Source of the DNA: Elusimicrobiota bacterium
GTDB taxonomy: Bacteria > Elusimicrobiota > Elusimicrobia > Elusimicrobiales > Elusimicrobiaceae
Direction of reading: 5' to 3'
Assembly (NCBI GenBank): GCA_023398295.1
Contig: JAEWSL010000013.1
Location: 86,228-150,227, forward strand
Length of the DNA stretch: 64,000 nt
This document shows positions 47,271-56,155 of this stretch, piece after piece. Position numbers and translations under genes: made by a program. Under the pieces are notes generated by a model, which worked only from the letters and a program-made list of their open reading frames with translations, searched no databases and was not told the origin of the DNA. Positions within the stretch are counted from its first letter, which is position 1, and every line of letters starts with the position of its first letter.

Positions 47271-47953
47271 TCTAAGGCTTTCTGTTTTTGCGCTTTTTTT
47301 ACGGCTTTGTCAAAACTTTTGACGAGGCCTTTTGCGCTTGCGTCCAAAGCGTCAAGGCCGCTCACGCCTTCGCAGGTATCGTCGCCAACCCAAATTATCT
47401 CTGCGGTATTGACGTCCACCATTTTTGCCACCACGCCCACCTGCGCGTAGATTATATATTCCGTAGGGTAAATATCTTTGCGGCGGGTGTCTTTTTGTCC
47501 CGCGTAAGTGGTTTTGACGTGCACTTTGCCTTCCTGGTCTTTTGTCACCTGCTGATTAAAGACGGGTTCGCTTGTATTAGTGCGCGTTATGTTGTAGGTC
47601 AGGGTTTTGCGCTCGGGCATATAAGAAGTTATGTCGCCCATAAGCAAAACATCCACGCCGAGGACTTTGCCTATTTTGCGCGTAACGTCGGGGGAAAGGT
47701 AAGAGTCAACCGATAAATTTTGTTCCGCCAGCACTTCTTCTATTTGGGCGCGCTCTACCACGGTGTAGCCGTATTTAAGCAGATGTTTTGAAAATAAATT
47801 TTCCGCCCCGCTGAAAGTTGCGGTTGGGGAATTAAAAGCAAGTATGCCTATTCTCTTTAGATTGCCGAAGTCGTAGGACTTGCTTATGTAGGTTTTCGGC
47901 GTGCAGGCGCAAAAAGCAAGGAGGCCCAGCGCCAAAAATAAAAGTTTCTTCAT
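47267..47953 (-). CDS. CsgG-like lipoprotein
   Basis: The 228-residue protein has a lipoprotein signal (lipobox FCAC, Cys17). The mature region contains GILAFNSPTATF, LLKYGYTVVERAQIEEVLAEQNLS and GKVLGVDVLLMGDIT, a pattern shared by the CsgG/curli-assembly and related lipoprotein family. Members are outer-membrane pores or periplasmic assembly factors; which applies here is not clear. TATAAT ends 7 nt before the ATG with no ribosome binding site, predicting a leaderless mRNA. It heads the four-gene overlapping cluster. Confidence 0.75.
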   Translation of the reverse strand: MKKLLFLALGLLAFCACTPKTYISKSYDFGNLKRIGILAFNSPTATFSGAENLFSKHLLKYGYTVVERAQIEEVLAEQNLSVDSYLSPDVTRKIGKVLGVDVLLMGDITSYMPERKTLTYNITRTNTSEPVFNQQVTKDQEGKVHVKTTYAGQKDTRRKDIYPTEYIIYAQVGVVAKMVDVNTAEIIWVGDDTCEGVSGLDALDASAKGLVKSFDKAVKKAQKQKALE

Positions 47954-47960
47954 TAGGACT

Positions 47961-47988
47961 ATTATATAATTTTAATATTTATTATCAT
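47961..47988. promoter_or_regulatory. divergent leaderless promoters
   Basis: On the minus strand TATAAT (47966 to 47961) is 7 nt from the ATG at 47953. On the plus strand TATCAT (47983-47988) is 6 nt from the ATG at 47995; TATAAT at 47965-47970 is an alternative that gives an 18-nt leader. Neither gene has a Shine-Dalgarno sequence. Confidence 0.5.
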
Positions 47989-47994
47989 ATAGTT

Positions 47995-48612
47995 ATGGCA
48001 GATAAAACTTTGATACAAAGAGCAAAAAAAATTAAATTGCTTTTAACAGATGTTGACGGCGTGCTTACCGACGGTTCCATGAATTTCACCACCACGCCCG
48101 AAGGCAAATTTATGGAGTTAAAGAGATTTAACGCCTATGACGGCGTGGCCTTCCATATTCTTAGGGACTGCGGCCTGCAAAGCGGCATTATAACAGGCGG
48201 CAACGCGCCCGCTACGGAATACCGCGCAAACGCTTTGGGAATGAATTATCTTTACTATAATTTTCTTTCCAAACTTGATCCGCTTGAAGACTTGGTAAAA
48301 AGAACAGGCATTACCTTTGAGCAAATTGCCTATATAGGAGACGATTTGATTGACTATCCCGTTTTACAGCGCGTCGGGCTTGCCTGCGCGGTAAAAAGCG
48401 GCTGCGAGGACTGCAAAAAGATAGCGCATTATATAACCAAAAAAGAAGGCGGACAAGGCGTCTTTCGCGAAGTGGCGGAGCTGCTTCTTAAATCCCAGGG
48501 CTTTTGGCCCGCCGTTATGAAATCAGCTGAAATGGGAACTATAGGCATAAGTCCCAAGCCGGCTCTTTTAGTGGTAAACCGCAAGAAGACGCAAAAAGAA
48601 TGTCAGGTTTAA
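47995..48612 (+). CDS. kdsC: 3-deoxy-D-manno-octulosonate 8-phosphate phosphatase
   Basis: The 205-residue HAD-superfamily phosphatase has the catalytic DVDGVLTDG motif at about residues 16-24, SGIITGG as motif II, and YIGDDLIDYPVL as motif IV. The short form without a cap and the GGQGVFREVAELLL C-terminal segment are typical of KdsC, which makes free Kdo for LPS. It fits the hldD and GT8 genes elsewhere in the window. The downstream ccdA-like gene overlaps it by 13 bp. Confidence 0.87.
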   Translation: MADKTLIQRAKKIKLLLTDVDGVLTDGSMNFTTTPEGKFMELKRFNAYDGVAFHILRDCGLQSGIITGGNAPATEYRANALGMNYLYYNFLSKLDPLEDLVKRTGITFEQIAYIGDDLIDYPVLQRVGLACAVKSGCEDCKKIAHYITKKEGGQGVFREVAELLLKSQGFWPAVMKSAEMGTIGISPKPALLVVNRKKTQKECQV

Positions 48613-49289
48613 TATTGGCCGCTTTTGCGGCAGGATTTTTAGCTTTTTTTACGCCGTGCATTTTGCCCGTTGCGGCGGGTATGATATGCATTGTTTCCGG
48701 GGTAAGTTTTAAGGAACTTTCAGACGGCAAAACGCCGCGCAGACGCGCCGCGCTTACAACCGTATTTTTTGTTTTTGGTTTTGCTTTTTGCTTCAGTCTT
48801 TTAGGCGGGGCAAGCGGCGCTTTGGGCAAATTTCTTGGCGCGCATATGCGCGCTTTTCATATTATAAGCGGCGTTTTGCTGATTTTTCTGGGGTTATTTT
48901 TGGCCGATTTTTTTAAGCTTCCTTTCTTCTTAAGCAGGACAAAAAGATTTGAAATAAAGTGGCGCGAGGGCTATCTTACGGCTTTTTTTGCGGGGCTTGC
49001 TTTTGCCTTTGCGTGGACGCCGTGCCTGGGCCCTGTTTTGGCGAGCCTGCTTATTTTAGCAGGGGAACAAGCTACGGCGTTAAAAGGCACTTTCCTGCTT
49101 TTTGTTTTTTCTTTGGGTTTAGGGCTGCCATTTATTTTATGCAGTTTTTTCGGCGGGCATTTTTTGGGCTTTATGAAAAGCGCGCGCGGCGCGGCAAAAA
49201 TTATACAAAGGGCGCTTGCCCTTCTTATTATTTTAATCGGGTTGATTTTTATTTGGGACGCGCAAATTCTTAATAATATTTTTCTGTAA
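48600..49289 (+). CDS. CcdA/DsbD-type membrane thiol-disulfide transporter
   Basis: The 229-residue protein has six predicted membrane helices. The paired TPC motifs FFTPCILP (helix 1) and AWTPCLGP (helix 4) hold the two cysteines that relay electrons across the membrane in CcdA and the DsbD core. It likely supplies reductant to a periplasmic thioredoxin for cytochrome c maturation or disulfide repair; no thioredoxin partner is adjacent. Its first 13 bases overlap the end of kdsC, so translation is coupled. Confidence 0.88.
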   Translation: MSGLILAAFAAGFLAFFTPCILPVAAGMICIVSGVSFKELSDGKTPRRRAALTTVFFVFGFAFCFSLLGGASGALGKFLGAHMRAFHIISGVLLIFLGLFLADFFKLPFFLSRTKRFEIKWREGYLTAFFAGLAFAFAWTPCLGPVLASLLILAGEQATALKGTFLLFVFSLGLGLPFILCSFFGGHFLGFMKSARGAAKIIQRALALLIILIGLIFIWDAQILNNIFL

Positions 49290-49300
49290 AGAGAGCGGTC

Positions 49301-50851
49301 TTAAAGGCCGAATAATTTTCTTCCGTCTTCCACAAGTTCGTCCAAATGCTTTTGTCCGCCGAAAGTTTCCGCATAAAACTTTACTATAGCTTCCGTACCT
49401 GAAGCGCGCGCCAGAAGCCAGCTGTTTTCAAGATAAATTTTTATGCCGTCGGTAGTGCGCGCGCCTTTAATGTATTCGCCTGCTATCAGTTTTCCGTTTA
49501 TTAAGGCTTTGACGTCAAAGTTTTTAAGAGCTTCTTTTGCTTTTTGGCCGGCGGGCAGGTCAATTCTTGTATAAGAAGGCTCGCCGTATAAGGCGGTAAG
49601 CTGTTTATAGAGGCCGCAAATATCCTGCGCGGCGTCGCTCATAATTTCAAGCAGCAGGACTACGGCTAAAATGCCGTCTTTTTCCGTAACCCAGTTATCT
49701 ACCGACATTCCTGCGCTTTCCTCTCCCGCAAAGAAGATTTTATTTTCAAGCAAACCGTCCACAAAATATTTGAAGCCCACGTTTACCTCGTCAATTTGGT
49801 ATCCGTTTGCGTTTGCAATTTTATCTAAAAGCATCGTCGTGCCAAGCGAACGGCCTACTTTAATTTCCTTTGCGGGCTTATTTTTGGCTATCAGGTAATT
49901 AAGCATAACGCAAAGCGCGTGATTTGGCGAAATAAGGCCGCCTTTTTGCGTGGCGCAGCCAAAGCGGTCTCCGTCGGGATCGCAGGCGCCGGCAAATTGG
50001 TATTTACCGCTTTTTACAAGGGCTATAAGCGGTTTCATGGGATATGGGGAAGAAGGGTCCATACGTATCTTCCCGTCGTGGTCAAGCGGGATAAAATTAA
50101 AAGAAGGGTTTTGCTCGCAGCTTGCGATATCCATATTTTTTAGACCGTAAGTTTCTTTTATCGCTTTCCAGAAAGGAAGCGTAGCGCCGCCCAAAGGGTG
50201 CACGGCGCATTTTAGGCCCGCGTCTTTTATTATTTTGAAATTAATTTTTTTCCCCAGAGCGTTGACGTAAGGCGTTACAATGTCAATTGTTTTTACAAGA
50301 TTAAGTTGTTTTGCCTTTTCAAGGGTGATTTGTTTTATTTGAGAAGGATTTTCCAGGAAAAAGTTGGCGTACTGTTCTATTTTAGCGGTAACTTCGCTTT
50401 GCGCTGGGCCGCCGTTTGAGGGGTTATATTTAAGTCCCATATCCTGCGGAGGGTTATGGGAGGCGGTGCCGTTTAAGGAAGCGCAAACGCGCTTTGAGAG
50501 TATCTCAAAAGAAAAAACGGGAGTTGGTATCGGGATATCGGCAAGCATTACTTTTATGTCGTTTGCGCAAAGCACCTGCGCGCAAAGCTCTGCGGTGACT
50601 TTGGACATAAGGCGCGTATCGCCGCCGACCAAAACTGCGCCGTCAATTTTTTCTTCTTTATGCATTTTAGCGACGGCCTGAGCTATAGCTTTCGCGTGCA
50701 GCGCGCAAAAACCCGCGCCCAAAACGCCCCTGTGGCCCGAAGTGCCGAATTTAACTTTAACCGGTTTTGAAGACGGTCCGTAAAACTCTTTAGTATAGAA
50801 ATCGGCGTCTATAATTTCAGTCGGCATTTTGCCGGCGTTTTTATCTGGCAT
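49301..50851 (-). CDS. pgm: alpha-phosphoglucomutase
   Basis: The 516-residue enzyme interconverts glucose 1-phosphate and glucose 6-phosphate. It has the phosphoserine loop TASHNPPQ, the metal loop DPDGDRFG, the sugar-binding GEESAGMS, and a phosphate-binding C-terminal RASGTEA. The N-terminal KFGTSGHRG matches E. coli-type Pgm rather than phosphomannomutase. I chose the ATG at 50851, preceded by GGGAGGGG; the in-frame start at 50953 would run through the murB promoter. It is divergent from murB. Confidence 0.88.
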   Translation of the reverse strand: MPDKNAGKMPTEIIDADFYTKEFYGPSSKPVKVKFGTSGHRGVLGAGFCALHAKAIAQAVAKMHKEEKIDGAVLVGGDTRLMSKVTAELCAQVLCANDIKVMLADIPIPTPVFSFEILSKRVCASLNGTASHNPPQDMGLKYNPSNGGPAQSEVTAKIEQYANFFLENPSQIKQITLEKAKQLNLVKTIDIVTPYVNALGKKINFKIIKDAGLKCAVHPLGGATLPFWKAIKETYGLKNMDIASCEQNPSFNFIPLDHDGKIRMDPSSPYPMKPLIALVKSGKYQFAGACDPDGDRFGCATQKGGLISPNHALCVMLNYLIAKNKPAKEIKVGRSLGTTMLLDKIANANGYQIDEVNVGFKYFVDGLLENKIFFAGEESAGMSVDNWVTEKDGILAVVLLLEIMSDAAQDICGLYKQLTALYGEPSYTRIDLPAGQKAKEALKNFDVKALINGKLIAGEYIKGARTTDGIKIYLENSWLLARASGTEAIVKFYAETFGGQKHLDELVEDGRKLFGL

Positions 50852-50888
50852 AAAGGGCCCCTCCCGCTTTTTAGTTACTTTCATTTTA

Positions 50889-50894
50889 TATAAT
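50889..50894 (+). promoter_or_regulatory. murB -10, probable leaderless start
   Basis: TATAAT lies 7 nt before the ATG at 50902 and 4 nt before the in-frame ATG at 50899. There is no ribosome binding site. Confidence 0.5.
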
Positions 50895-50901
50895 ATAGAT
50901 G

Positions 50902-51789
50902 ATGATTTGGAAAGAAATTTTTGAGAAAGAATTAAAAACGCCTTATATCCCAAACGCTCCGCTCAGAGATTATACGACTTACAAAATCGGCGGCGCGGCC
51001 GAGGTTTTGGCCCTGCCCGAAACGGAGGAACAGTTAAAGGCGCTATATTTATTTGCTCTTAAAAACAAGATTTCTTTTCGCGTTTTGGGGCTTGGCTCAA
51101 ACGTGCTTGCTCCCGACGAAGGGCTTAAGGGCGTAACTTGCTGCTTAAAGAATTTTGACGAAATTAAAATTGAAGGCAGTATCTTAAGCGCGCAAAGCGG
51201 CGCGCCGCTTGATAAGGCGGCGGCTTTAAGTCTTAAAAGCGGGTTTGAGGGCTTGCAAAAACTATCGGGCATTCCTGGCAGCGTCGGCGGCGCGGTTTTT
51301 ATGAACGCGGGGGCTTTTGGCGGCGAAACTTTTGATTTCCTTAAGAGTTTTAAGGTTTTGCTTAAAGACGGCGGCGTAAAAGTTTTTCAAAAAGACGAAA
51401 TTTCTCACAGTTACCGCAATGTACAATTACCCGAAGGCGCGATAATTTTACAGGCTTCCTGGTTTCTTAATAAAAAGGATTGCGCTTTGGCGTTGGAGGA
51501 GCGCGAAAATATTTTGCTCAAGCGCGCTCAAAAGCAGCCCTTGGAATATCCTTCGGCGGGCAGCGTTTTTAAGCGGCCGCAGGGGGATTTTGCAAGCCGC
51601 CTCATTGACGTCTGCGGCCTGCGCGGTTTAAGCGCCGGCGGGGCTATGGTATCGCAAAAACACGCGGGCTTTATAATTAACTACAATAAAGCTTCTTCGC
51701 GCGATATCCGCGCGCTCATAAAAGAAGTGCAGCAAAAAGTTTTTGAAAAAACAGGCGTTCGCCTTGAGCTTGAGCAAATACTCTGGTAA
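50902..51789 (+). CDS. murB: UDP-N-acetylenolpyruvoylglucosamine reductase
   Basis: The 295-residue FAD enzyme reduces UDP-GlcNAc-enolpyruvate to UDP-MurNAc in peptidoglycan synthesis. The FAD-binding segments LGLGSNVLAPDEG and SGIPGSVGGAVFMNAGAFGGE are clear. EYPSAGSVFKRPQG holds the proton-donating Ser and marks a type II MurB. Two in-frame ATGs occur; the second, at 50902, fits the spacing from the -10 element. It is monocistronic and converges on the M3 peptidase. Confidence 0.93.
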   Translation: MIWKEIFEKELKTPYIPNAPLRDYTTYKIGGAAEVLALPETEEQLKALYLFALKNKISFRVLGLGSNVLAPDEGLKGVTCCLKNFDEIKIEGSILSAQSGAPLDKAAALSLKSGFEGLQKLSGIPGSVGGAVFMNAGAFGGETFDFLKSFKVLLKDGGVKVFQKDEISHSYRNVQLPEGAIILQASWFLNKKDCALALEERENILLKRAQKQPLEYPSAGSVFKRPQGDFASRLIDVCGLRGLSAGGAMVSQKHAGFIINYNKASSRDIRALIKEVQQKVFEKTGVRLELEQILW

Positions 51790-51809
51790 CAAAACACCCC
51801 GAAAATATT

Positions 51810-53864
51810 TTAGTCTAAACCCAGACTTTTCAGGAAAGGTTTGTTTGAAACCTTGCGCCCCAAAAAGTTTTTTACAAGTTTTTCTTCGTCGTAGCTGCCG
51901 CCTGCGGCTAAAATTTCTTTACGGAATTTTTTGCCCGTCTGCGGATTAAAGAGGCCTTGTTTTTCAAACTCGCCGAAGAAATCCTGCGCGATAACTTCCG
52001 CCCAAAGATATCCGTAATAACCCGCGTCGTAGCCGCCCATAATATGGTCAAAACCGGCCTGCGGGTAAGTGCCTTTTGCAGGGGTAACGCCGCGTATTTT
52101 TTGGCTTTCTTCGTTCCACATTTTAGTGCTGTCAATTTTCTTTTCGCTCAAACTGTAATCCATATCAATCTGCGCAAGAAAGTCCTGCCTTAAATAGAAA
52201 TTGCCAGCGCCGTGGTTTTTGGCGGCAATCATCTTATTTATAGTCTTATCGTCAAGCGGTTTGCCCGTTTTGTAATGTTTTGAAAGCTGTTTTAGAACTT
52301 GGGGATTCCAGGCCCAGTTTTCAAGCATTTGGGAAGGCGCTTCAACAAAATCCCTGCTGACGGCCGTCCCGCTGATGGAGGAATATTTTGCCTCCGTAAG
52401 AACGTTATGTAAAACGTGGCCAAACTCGTGGAAAAGCGTTTGCACCTCCTCGTGTTTAAGCAAGGAAGGGCGCGTTTTTGTCGGCGGGTTGAAATTGGCT
52501 ACTATGGCGGTAAAAGGTTTTTGGTAAGAGCCGTCTTTTTTAAGCCTGCCGTCCACAAGGTCAAAGCAGGCGGCGTGTTTATATTTGCCGTCGCGCGGAT
52601 ATAAATCCATATAGACATAGGCGATAGTCTTTTTACTTTCCGTGTCTTTGACGGCGTAGGTTTTTACGTCTTTATGCCAAACGGGGATTTTTGTCCTCTC
52701 AAAACTGACGCCGAAGAGATTTCCGAAGATTTCCATCATCTTGTTTATAACGATATCGGCCTGGAAATATTCTTTAATTTTTTCCTGATCCACGTCAAAA
52801 TAGAGTTTTTTATGCATATTGTTCCAGTAGCCGTACTCGGAAGGCAAAAGCTCTTTTGATTTAACGCCGCGTTTTTCTTCTTTAAGTTTCAAAAGTTCTT
52901 TATTTTCTTTTTTTGCAACGGGTTTTAGCTTTTTTTCAAGCTTTGTCAAAAAAGACATTACGGTTTGCGGATTTTTTGCCATTCTTACGTCAAGGCGGTT
53001 TTGCGCGTGGTTTTTGTAGCCTATAAGCTTTGCGCTTTTATAGCGCAAAAATAAATTTTCTTCAAGCAGCTCCACGTTTTGCTCTCCTCCGCGGCGGCCG
53101 TATTTATAGTCAAGCTCCGCTCTGGCCTTATCGTCGTCCGCGTTTAGCATAAAGGGCACATAATCGGGGTAATTAAGCGTTATGATATATTTGCCGTCTT
53201 TTGTGCGCGCAAGTTTATTTTTATAGTCTTGGCTCATGCCTTTTAACTGCTCTTGGCCGACTATAAAATCGTCCTTATAATCGCGGACGTTCTTTGAAAA
53301 TAAAATGGAATTTTGCGCTTGTTTCTTTTGATTGCCGCGGAAGGTTTCAAGGTCCTTATCGTTAAGCATAAGGCCGCTTTTTCTAAAGCCGGTCATAGCG
53401 TCTTTAAGCATTTTTGCCTCAATTTCGTCAAGCTGAGGCTTAGTGTCTGCGTAGTCTTTGAAAGCCTGGTAAATATCGCGGCGCGTTGCGACTTCAACCA
53501 TATACTGCGATATTTGCTGTTCCAGCGCGACGGCGGCGTCCCGCAGTTCTTTATCTTGCGAAACATAGGCCAAAAAACCCGCCTGTCCCAAGGCCTGGGA
53601 ATATTTTTCAAAAGCGTCGTCGTAGGCGAGCAAAGTGTTTTCAAAAGTGCGGTCTTCTTTTTTAATTGCGATTATTTTTTGCAGGTCTTCTTCAAGGTTT
53701 TTACGGGCGGCGGCTTCGCTTGGGGCAAGGTCCCCCGCTTTGTAATTAAAATGCAAAACGCCGTTTTTATTAAACATATTTTGAGCTTGTTTCATAGTTC
53801 CCCCGAAGGCGGTCAAAGCCGAGATAAAAAAAGCCGCCGCAAGCAGTTTTGTTTTTGAGTTCAT
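51810..53864 (-). CDS. M3-family metallopeptidase (Dcp-like)
   Basis: The 684-residue zinc peptidase has the active-site LFHEFGHVLH (HEFGH) and, about 28 residues on, the Glu ligand in RDFVEAPSQMLENW. It resembles dipeptidyl carboxypeptidase/oligopeptidase M3. Unlike most cytoplasmic relatives it has a signal peptide (LLAAAFFISALTAFGG), so it should degrade peptides in the periplasm or outside. A GGGG-containing binding site lies upstream. It is divergent from the arginine decarboxylase gene. Confidence 0.9.
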   Translation of the reverse strand: MNSKTKLLAAAFFISALTAFGGTMKQAQNMFNKNGVLHFNYKAGDLAPSEAAARKNLEEDLQKIIAIKKEDRTFENTLLAYDDAFEKYSQALGQAGFLAYVSQDKELRDAAVALEQQISQYMVEVATRRDIYQAFKDYADTKPQLDEIEAKMLKDAMTGFRKSGLMLNDKDLETFRGNQKKQAQNSILFSKNVRDYKDDFIVGQEQLKGMSQDYKNKLARTKDGKYIITLNYPDYVPFMLNADDDKARAELDYKYGRRGGEQNVELLEENLFLRYKSAKLIGYKNHAQNRLDVRMAKNPQTVMSFLTKLEKKLKPVAKKENKELLKLKEEKRGVKSKELLPSEYGYWNNMHKKLYFDVDQEKIKEYFQADIVINKMMEIFGNLFGVSFERTKIPVWHKDVKTYAVKDTESKKTIAYVYMDLYPRDGKYKHAACFDLVDGRLKKDGSYQKPFTAIVANFNPPTKTRPSLLKHEEVQTLFHEFGHVLHNVLTEAKYSSISGTAVSRDFVEAPSQMLENWAWNPQVLKQLSKHYKTGKPLDDKTINKMIAAKNHGAGNFYLRQDFLAQIDMDYSLSEKKIDSTKMWNEESQKIRGVTPAKGTYPQAGFDHIMGGYDAGYYGYLWAEVIAQDFFGEFEKQGLFNPQTGKKFRKEILAAGGSYDEEKLVKNFLGRKVSNKPFLKSLGLD

Positions 53865-53884
53865 ACTCCAACCCCTGTGTTTTT

Positions 53885-53928
53885 TGTTATAATTATTTTA
53901 TCAAATATATCAGGGCCCCCTTTGGGGG
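53885..53928 (+). promoter_or_regulatory. promoter and GC hairpin in the leader of arginine decarboxylase
   Basis: TGTTATAAT (53885-53893) is an extended -10. In the leader, CCCCC (53916-53920) and GGGGG (53924-53928) form a 5-bp hairpin with a TTT loop, 25 nt before the ATG. The AGAGGG binding site follows. Confidence 0.5.
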
Positions 53929-53953
53929 TAATATCATAACAGAGGGATAAAAA

Positions 53954-54505
53954 ATGAGCGAAGTGTTTGTTCCAAAGGAAATCTTCCTTACCAAAGGCGT
54001 AGGCCGACATAAAGAAAAATTAGCAAGTTTTGAAGAAGCTCTGCGAGATGCAAAAATAGCAAAATTTAATTTAGTGCCCGTATCAAGCATTTTCCCGCCC
54101 AAATGCAAAGTGGTGTCAATAAGCAAAGGGCTGGAGAGCCTGCAGGCCGGCCAAATTCTTCATTGCGTTATCAGCAGGAACACCAGCAATGAAAACCGCC
54201 GCTTAATTTCCGCTTCGGTAGGTTTGGCTATCCCCAAAGATAAAAACACCCACGGGTACATTTCCGAGCATCACAGCTTCGGCGAGGCGGACCAAAAAGC
54301 CGGCGATTACGCCGAAGACCTTGCCGCCATGATGTTATCTACCACTCTTGGCATAGAATTTGATAATAATACCACTTGGAACCAAAAAGAAGAAATTTGG
54401 AAAATGAGCGGTAAAATAGTTAAGACTACAAACATTACTCAATCCGCAATTTGCGTTGACGGCGTTTGGACCACGGTCATAGCCGCAGCCGTCTTTGTAA
54501 AATAA
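53954..54505 (+). CDS. pyruvoyl-dependent arginine decarboxylase
   Basis: The 183-residue proenzyme cleaves itself between Ser44 and Ser45 in LVPVSSIFPPK, turning Ser45 into the pyruvoyl cofactor. This motif and the later SEHHSFGEAD segment are typical of archaeal-type and chlamydial PvlArgDC. It converts arginine to agmatine, the substrate of the agmatinase encoded 36 bp downstream. No signal peptide is present. Confidence 0.9.
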   Translation: MSEVFVPKEIFLTKGVGRHKEKLASFEEALRDAKIAKFNLVPVSSIFPPKCKVVSISKGLESLQAGQILHCVISRNTSNENRRLISASVGLAIPKDKNTHGYISEHHSFGEADQKAGDYAEDLAAMMLSTTLGIEFDNNTTWNQKEEIWKMSGKIVKTTNITQSAICVDGVWTTVIAAAVFVK

Positions 54506-54541
54506 GGCGATTATACTCTAAGAAAAACAGTTCGGAATTAT

Positions 54542-55408
54542 ATGCACACAAAACATGCCGTAACCTTTTTAGCCGCAGGAGGACGTCAACCTTCTCTGGA
54601 GAAGTCTTCTTTTGCGGTAATTCCCGTCCCTTACGAACGCACCGTCTCCTACGGAAGCGGCACGGCCAAGGGGCCAAAAGCGATAATAGAAGCTTCCGCC
54701 CAGATAGAATTTTGGGACGAAGAAACAAAGACAGAAACTTATCTGCGCGGGATTCACACCTTAAAACCTATCAACTGCAAAGGCAGCGAGGAGGCTGTCT
54801 TTAAGCGCGTAGAAGCTTTTGCTCAGGATTATTTGGACAAATATAAAGCCATTCCGTTTTATCTGGGAGGGGAACATTCCATTACCCAGGCTTTAAGCGC
54901 GCCATATATAAGGAAATATAAAGACTTATCGGTCTTCCACTTTGACGCTCACGCCGATTTGCGCAAAGAATATTTCGGGGACGAACGTTCCCACGCGTGC
55001 GCCCTGTACCCTGCTTCTCTTAAAACAAAGGTGGTGCAAACGGGGATACGCAGCGTCGGCTCGGAAGAAAAGCAAAACGTAAATTGCGGCAATGTAAAAA
55101 CATTTTTTATGCACGATAATCCCAATATCAAAAAACTTGCCGCAGACGTATTAAAAAACCTTTCGGATACTGTTTATATGACTATAGATATAGACGGCTT
55201 TGATCCTTCCGTCATGCCCGGGACGGGCACGCCGCAGCCCGGGGGTTTTGGCTGGTACGAGGCTTTATATCTCTTTAAGCAGATTTGCCTTAAGAAGAAA
55301 GTCGTGGCCGTAGATATAGTTGAAACTGCCCCCCAAAGAGGCAGCCATATTACGGAGTTTAACGTCGCAAAGCTTATCTACCGCTTAATGGGATATCTTT
55401 CCAAATAA
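54542..55408 (+). CDS. speB: agmatinase
   Basis: The 288-residue ureohydrolase has all manganese-binding motifs in order: GGEHSITQAL, FDAHADLR, SHACAL region and DIDGFDPSVMPGTGTP. It hydrolyses agmatine to putrescine and urea. It follows the arginine decarboxylase by 36 bp, forming a two-step arginine-to-putrescine operon. It ends at a strong hairpin. Confidence 0.92.
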   Translation: MHTKHAVTFLAAGGRQPSLEKSSFAVIPVPYERTVSYGSGTAKGPKAIIEASAQIEFWDEETKTETYLRGIHTLKPINCKGSEEAVFKRVEAFAQDYLDKYKAIPFYLGGEHSITQALSAPYIRKYKDLSVFHFDAHADLRKEYFGDERSHACALYPASLKTKVVQTGIRSVGSEEKQNVNCGNVKTFFMHDNPNIKKLAADVLKNLSDTVYMTIDIDGFDPSVMPGTGTPQPGGFGWYEALYLFKQICLKKKVVAVDIVETAPQRGSHITEFNVAKLIYRLMGYLSK

Positions 55409-55425
55409 AACGGTTTGCTTTACGC

Positions 55426-55460
55426 TGCGCCCGCGGTAAAAAAGCCGCGGGCGCATTTTA
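55426..55460 (+). terminator. terminator of the putrescine operon
   Basis: TGCGCCCGCGG pairs perfectly with CCGCGGGCGCA across an 8-nt loop and is followed by TTTTATT. Confidence 0.85.
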
Positions 55461-55463
55461 TTA

Positions 55464-55511
55464 TTGACAACAAAATCCGCATGTGGTATAATATTACTTA
55501 CCGGTAGGTAA
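55464..55511 (+). promoter_or_regulatory. efflux operon promoter with TetR operator
   Basis: TTGACA (55464-55469) and TATAAT (55487-55492) are separated by 17 bp, an ideal promoter. Two bases further on lies the 18-bp near-perfect palindrome TTACTTACCGGTAGGTAA (55494-55511), over the transcription start. It has the size and symmetry of AcrR/TetR operators and is the likely site of self-repression by the TetR protein encoded 30 bp downstream. Confidence 0.85.
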
Positions 55512-55541
55512 ATGAAAACCCGACGGAGCAAAAACTAAAAA

Positions 55542-56141
55542 ATGACAGCTGATAAAAAAGAAGACAAAGAAACCGCGCCGCTTAAAAAGATGATAATGAA
55601 AAAAGCGTTTTTTCTTATGGCAAGAAACGGCGTTAAAGAAATATCCATGCGCCAGATAGCGCAGGCCTGCGATGTTACAAAACCGGCCATCTACTATTAC
55701 TTTAAGGACAAAGAAGATCTTTGCTATCAGCTTATTAAAAACCGTCTGGAAAAATATGACAATATGCTGGAAGAAATTTCGCGCACTACGGATTTAAGGG
55801 GGACGCTGTTATTTCTTTTTTCAAAATATACCTATGGCTTTAGGAATAAAGATATCCTTTACTTTATGATGCACATCAACAGTTTTGTCATGGGTGACGA
55901 CAAACTTAAAAAGAAATTTCTAAAATTAAAAAACAGAAGCACGCAGCTTATACGCGGCATTTTGGAAAAGGCTTTCAAACAGGGACATATAACAAAGAAA
56001 AAAGAAGAAATAGGGTTCCATTTGATTATGGCGACGCTGGCTCACTTTATCATCAATTCCGATCACGGCTTCATTAAATTCGGTCCGTCTTACGCCAAAG
56101 ACATGACTCAGGCGCTTTTAACCGCTTTGGAATATAAATAG
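55542..56141 (+). CDS. TetR/AcrR-family repressor
   Basis: The 199-residue regulator has the family's N-terminal helix-turn-helix (about residues 18-62): AFFLMARNGVKEISMRQIAQ and ACDVTKPAIYYYFKDKEDL are diagnostic. The C-terminal ligand domain is unique to each member. It is first in an operon with TolC, membrane fusion and RND genes, and its own promoter carries a TetR-type operator, so it should repress the pump until a drug or metabolite binds. Confidence 0.92.
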   Translation: MTADKKEDKETAPLKKMIMKKAFFLMARNGVKEISMRQIAQACDVTKPAIYYYFKDKEDLCYQLIKNRLEKYDNMLEEISRTTDLRGTLLFLFSKYTYGFRNKDILYFMMHINSFVMGDDKLKKKFLKLKNRSTQLIRGILEKAFKQGHITKKKEEIGFHLIMATLAHFIINSDHGFIKFGPSYAKDMTQALLTALEYK

Positions 56142-56155
56142 GAGAAATAAAAATA

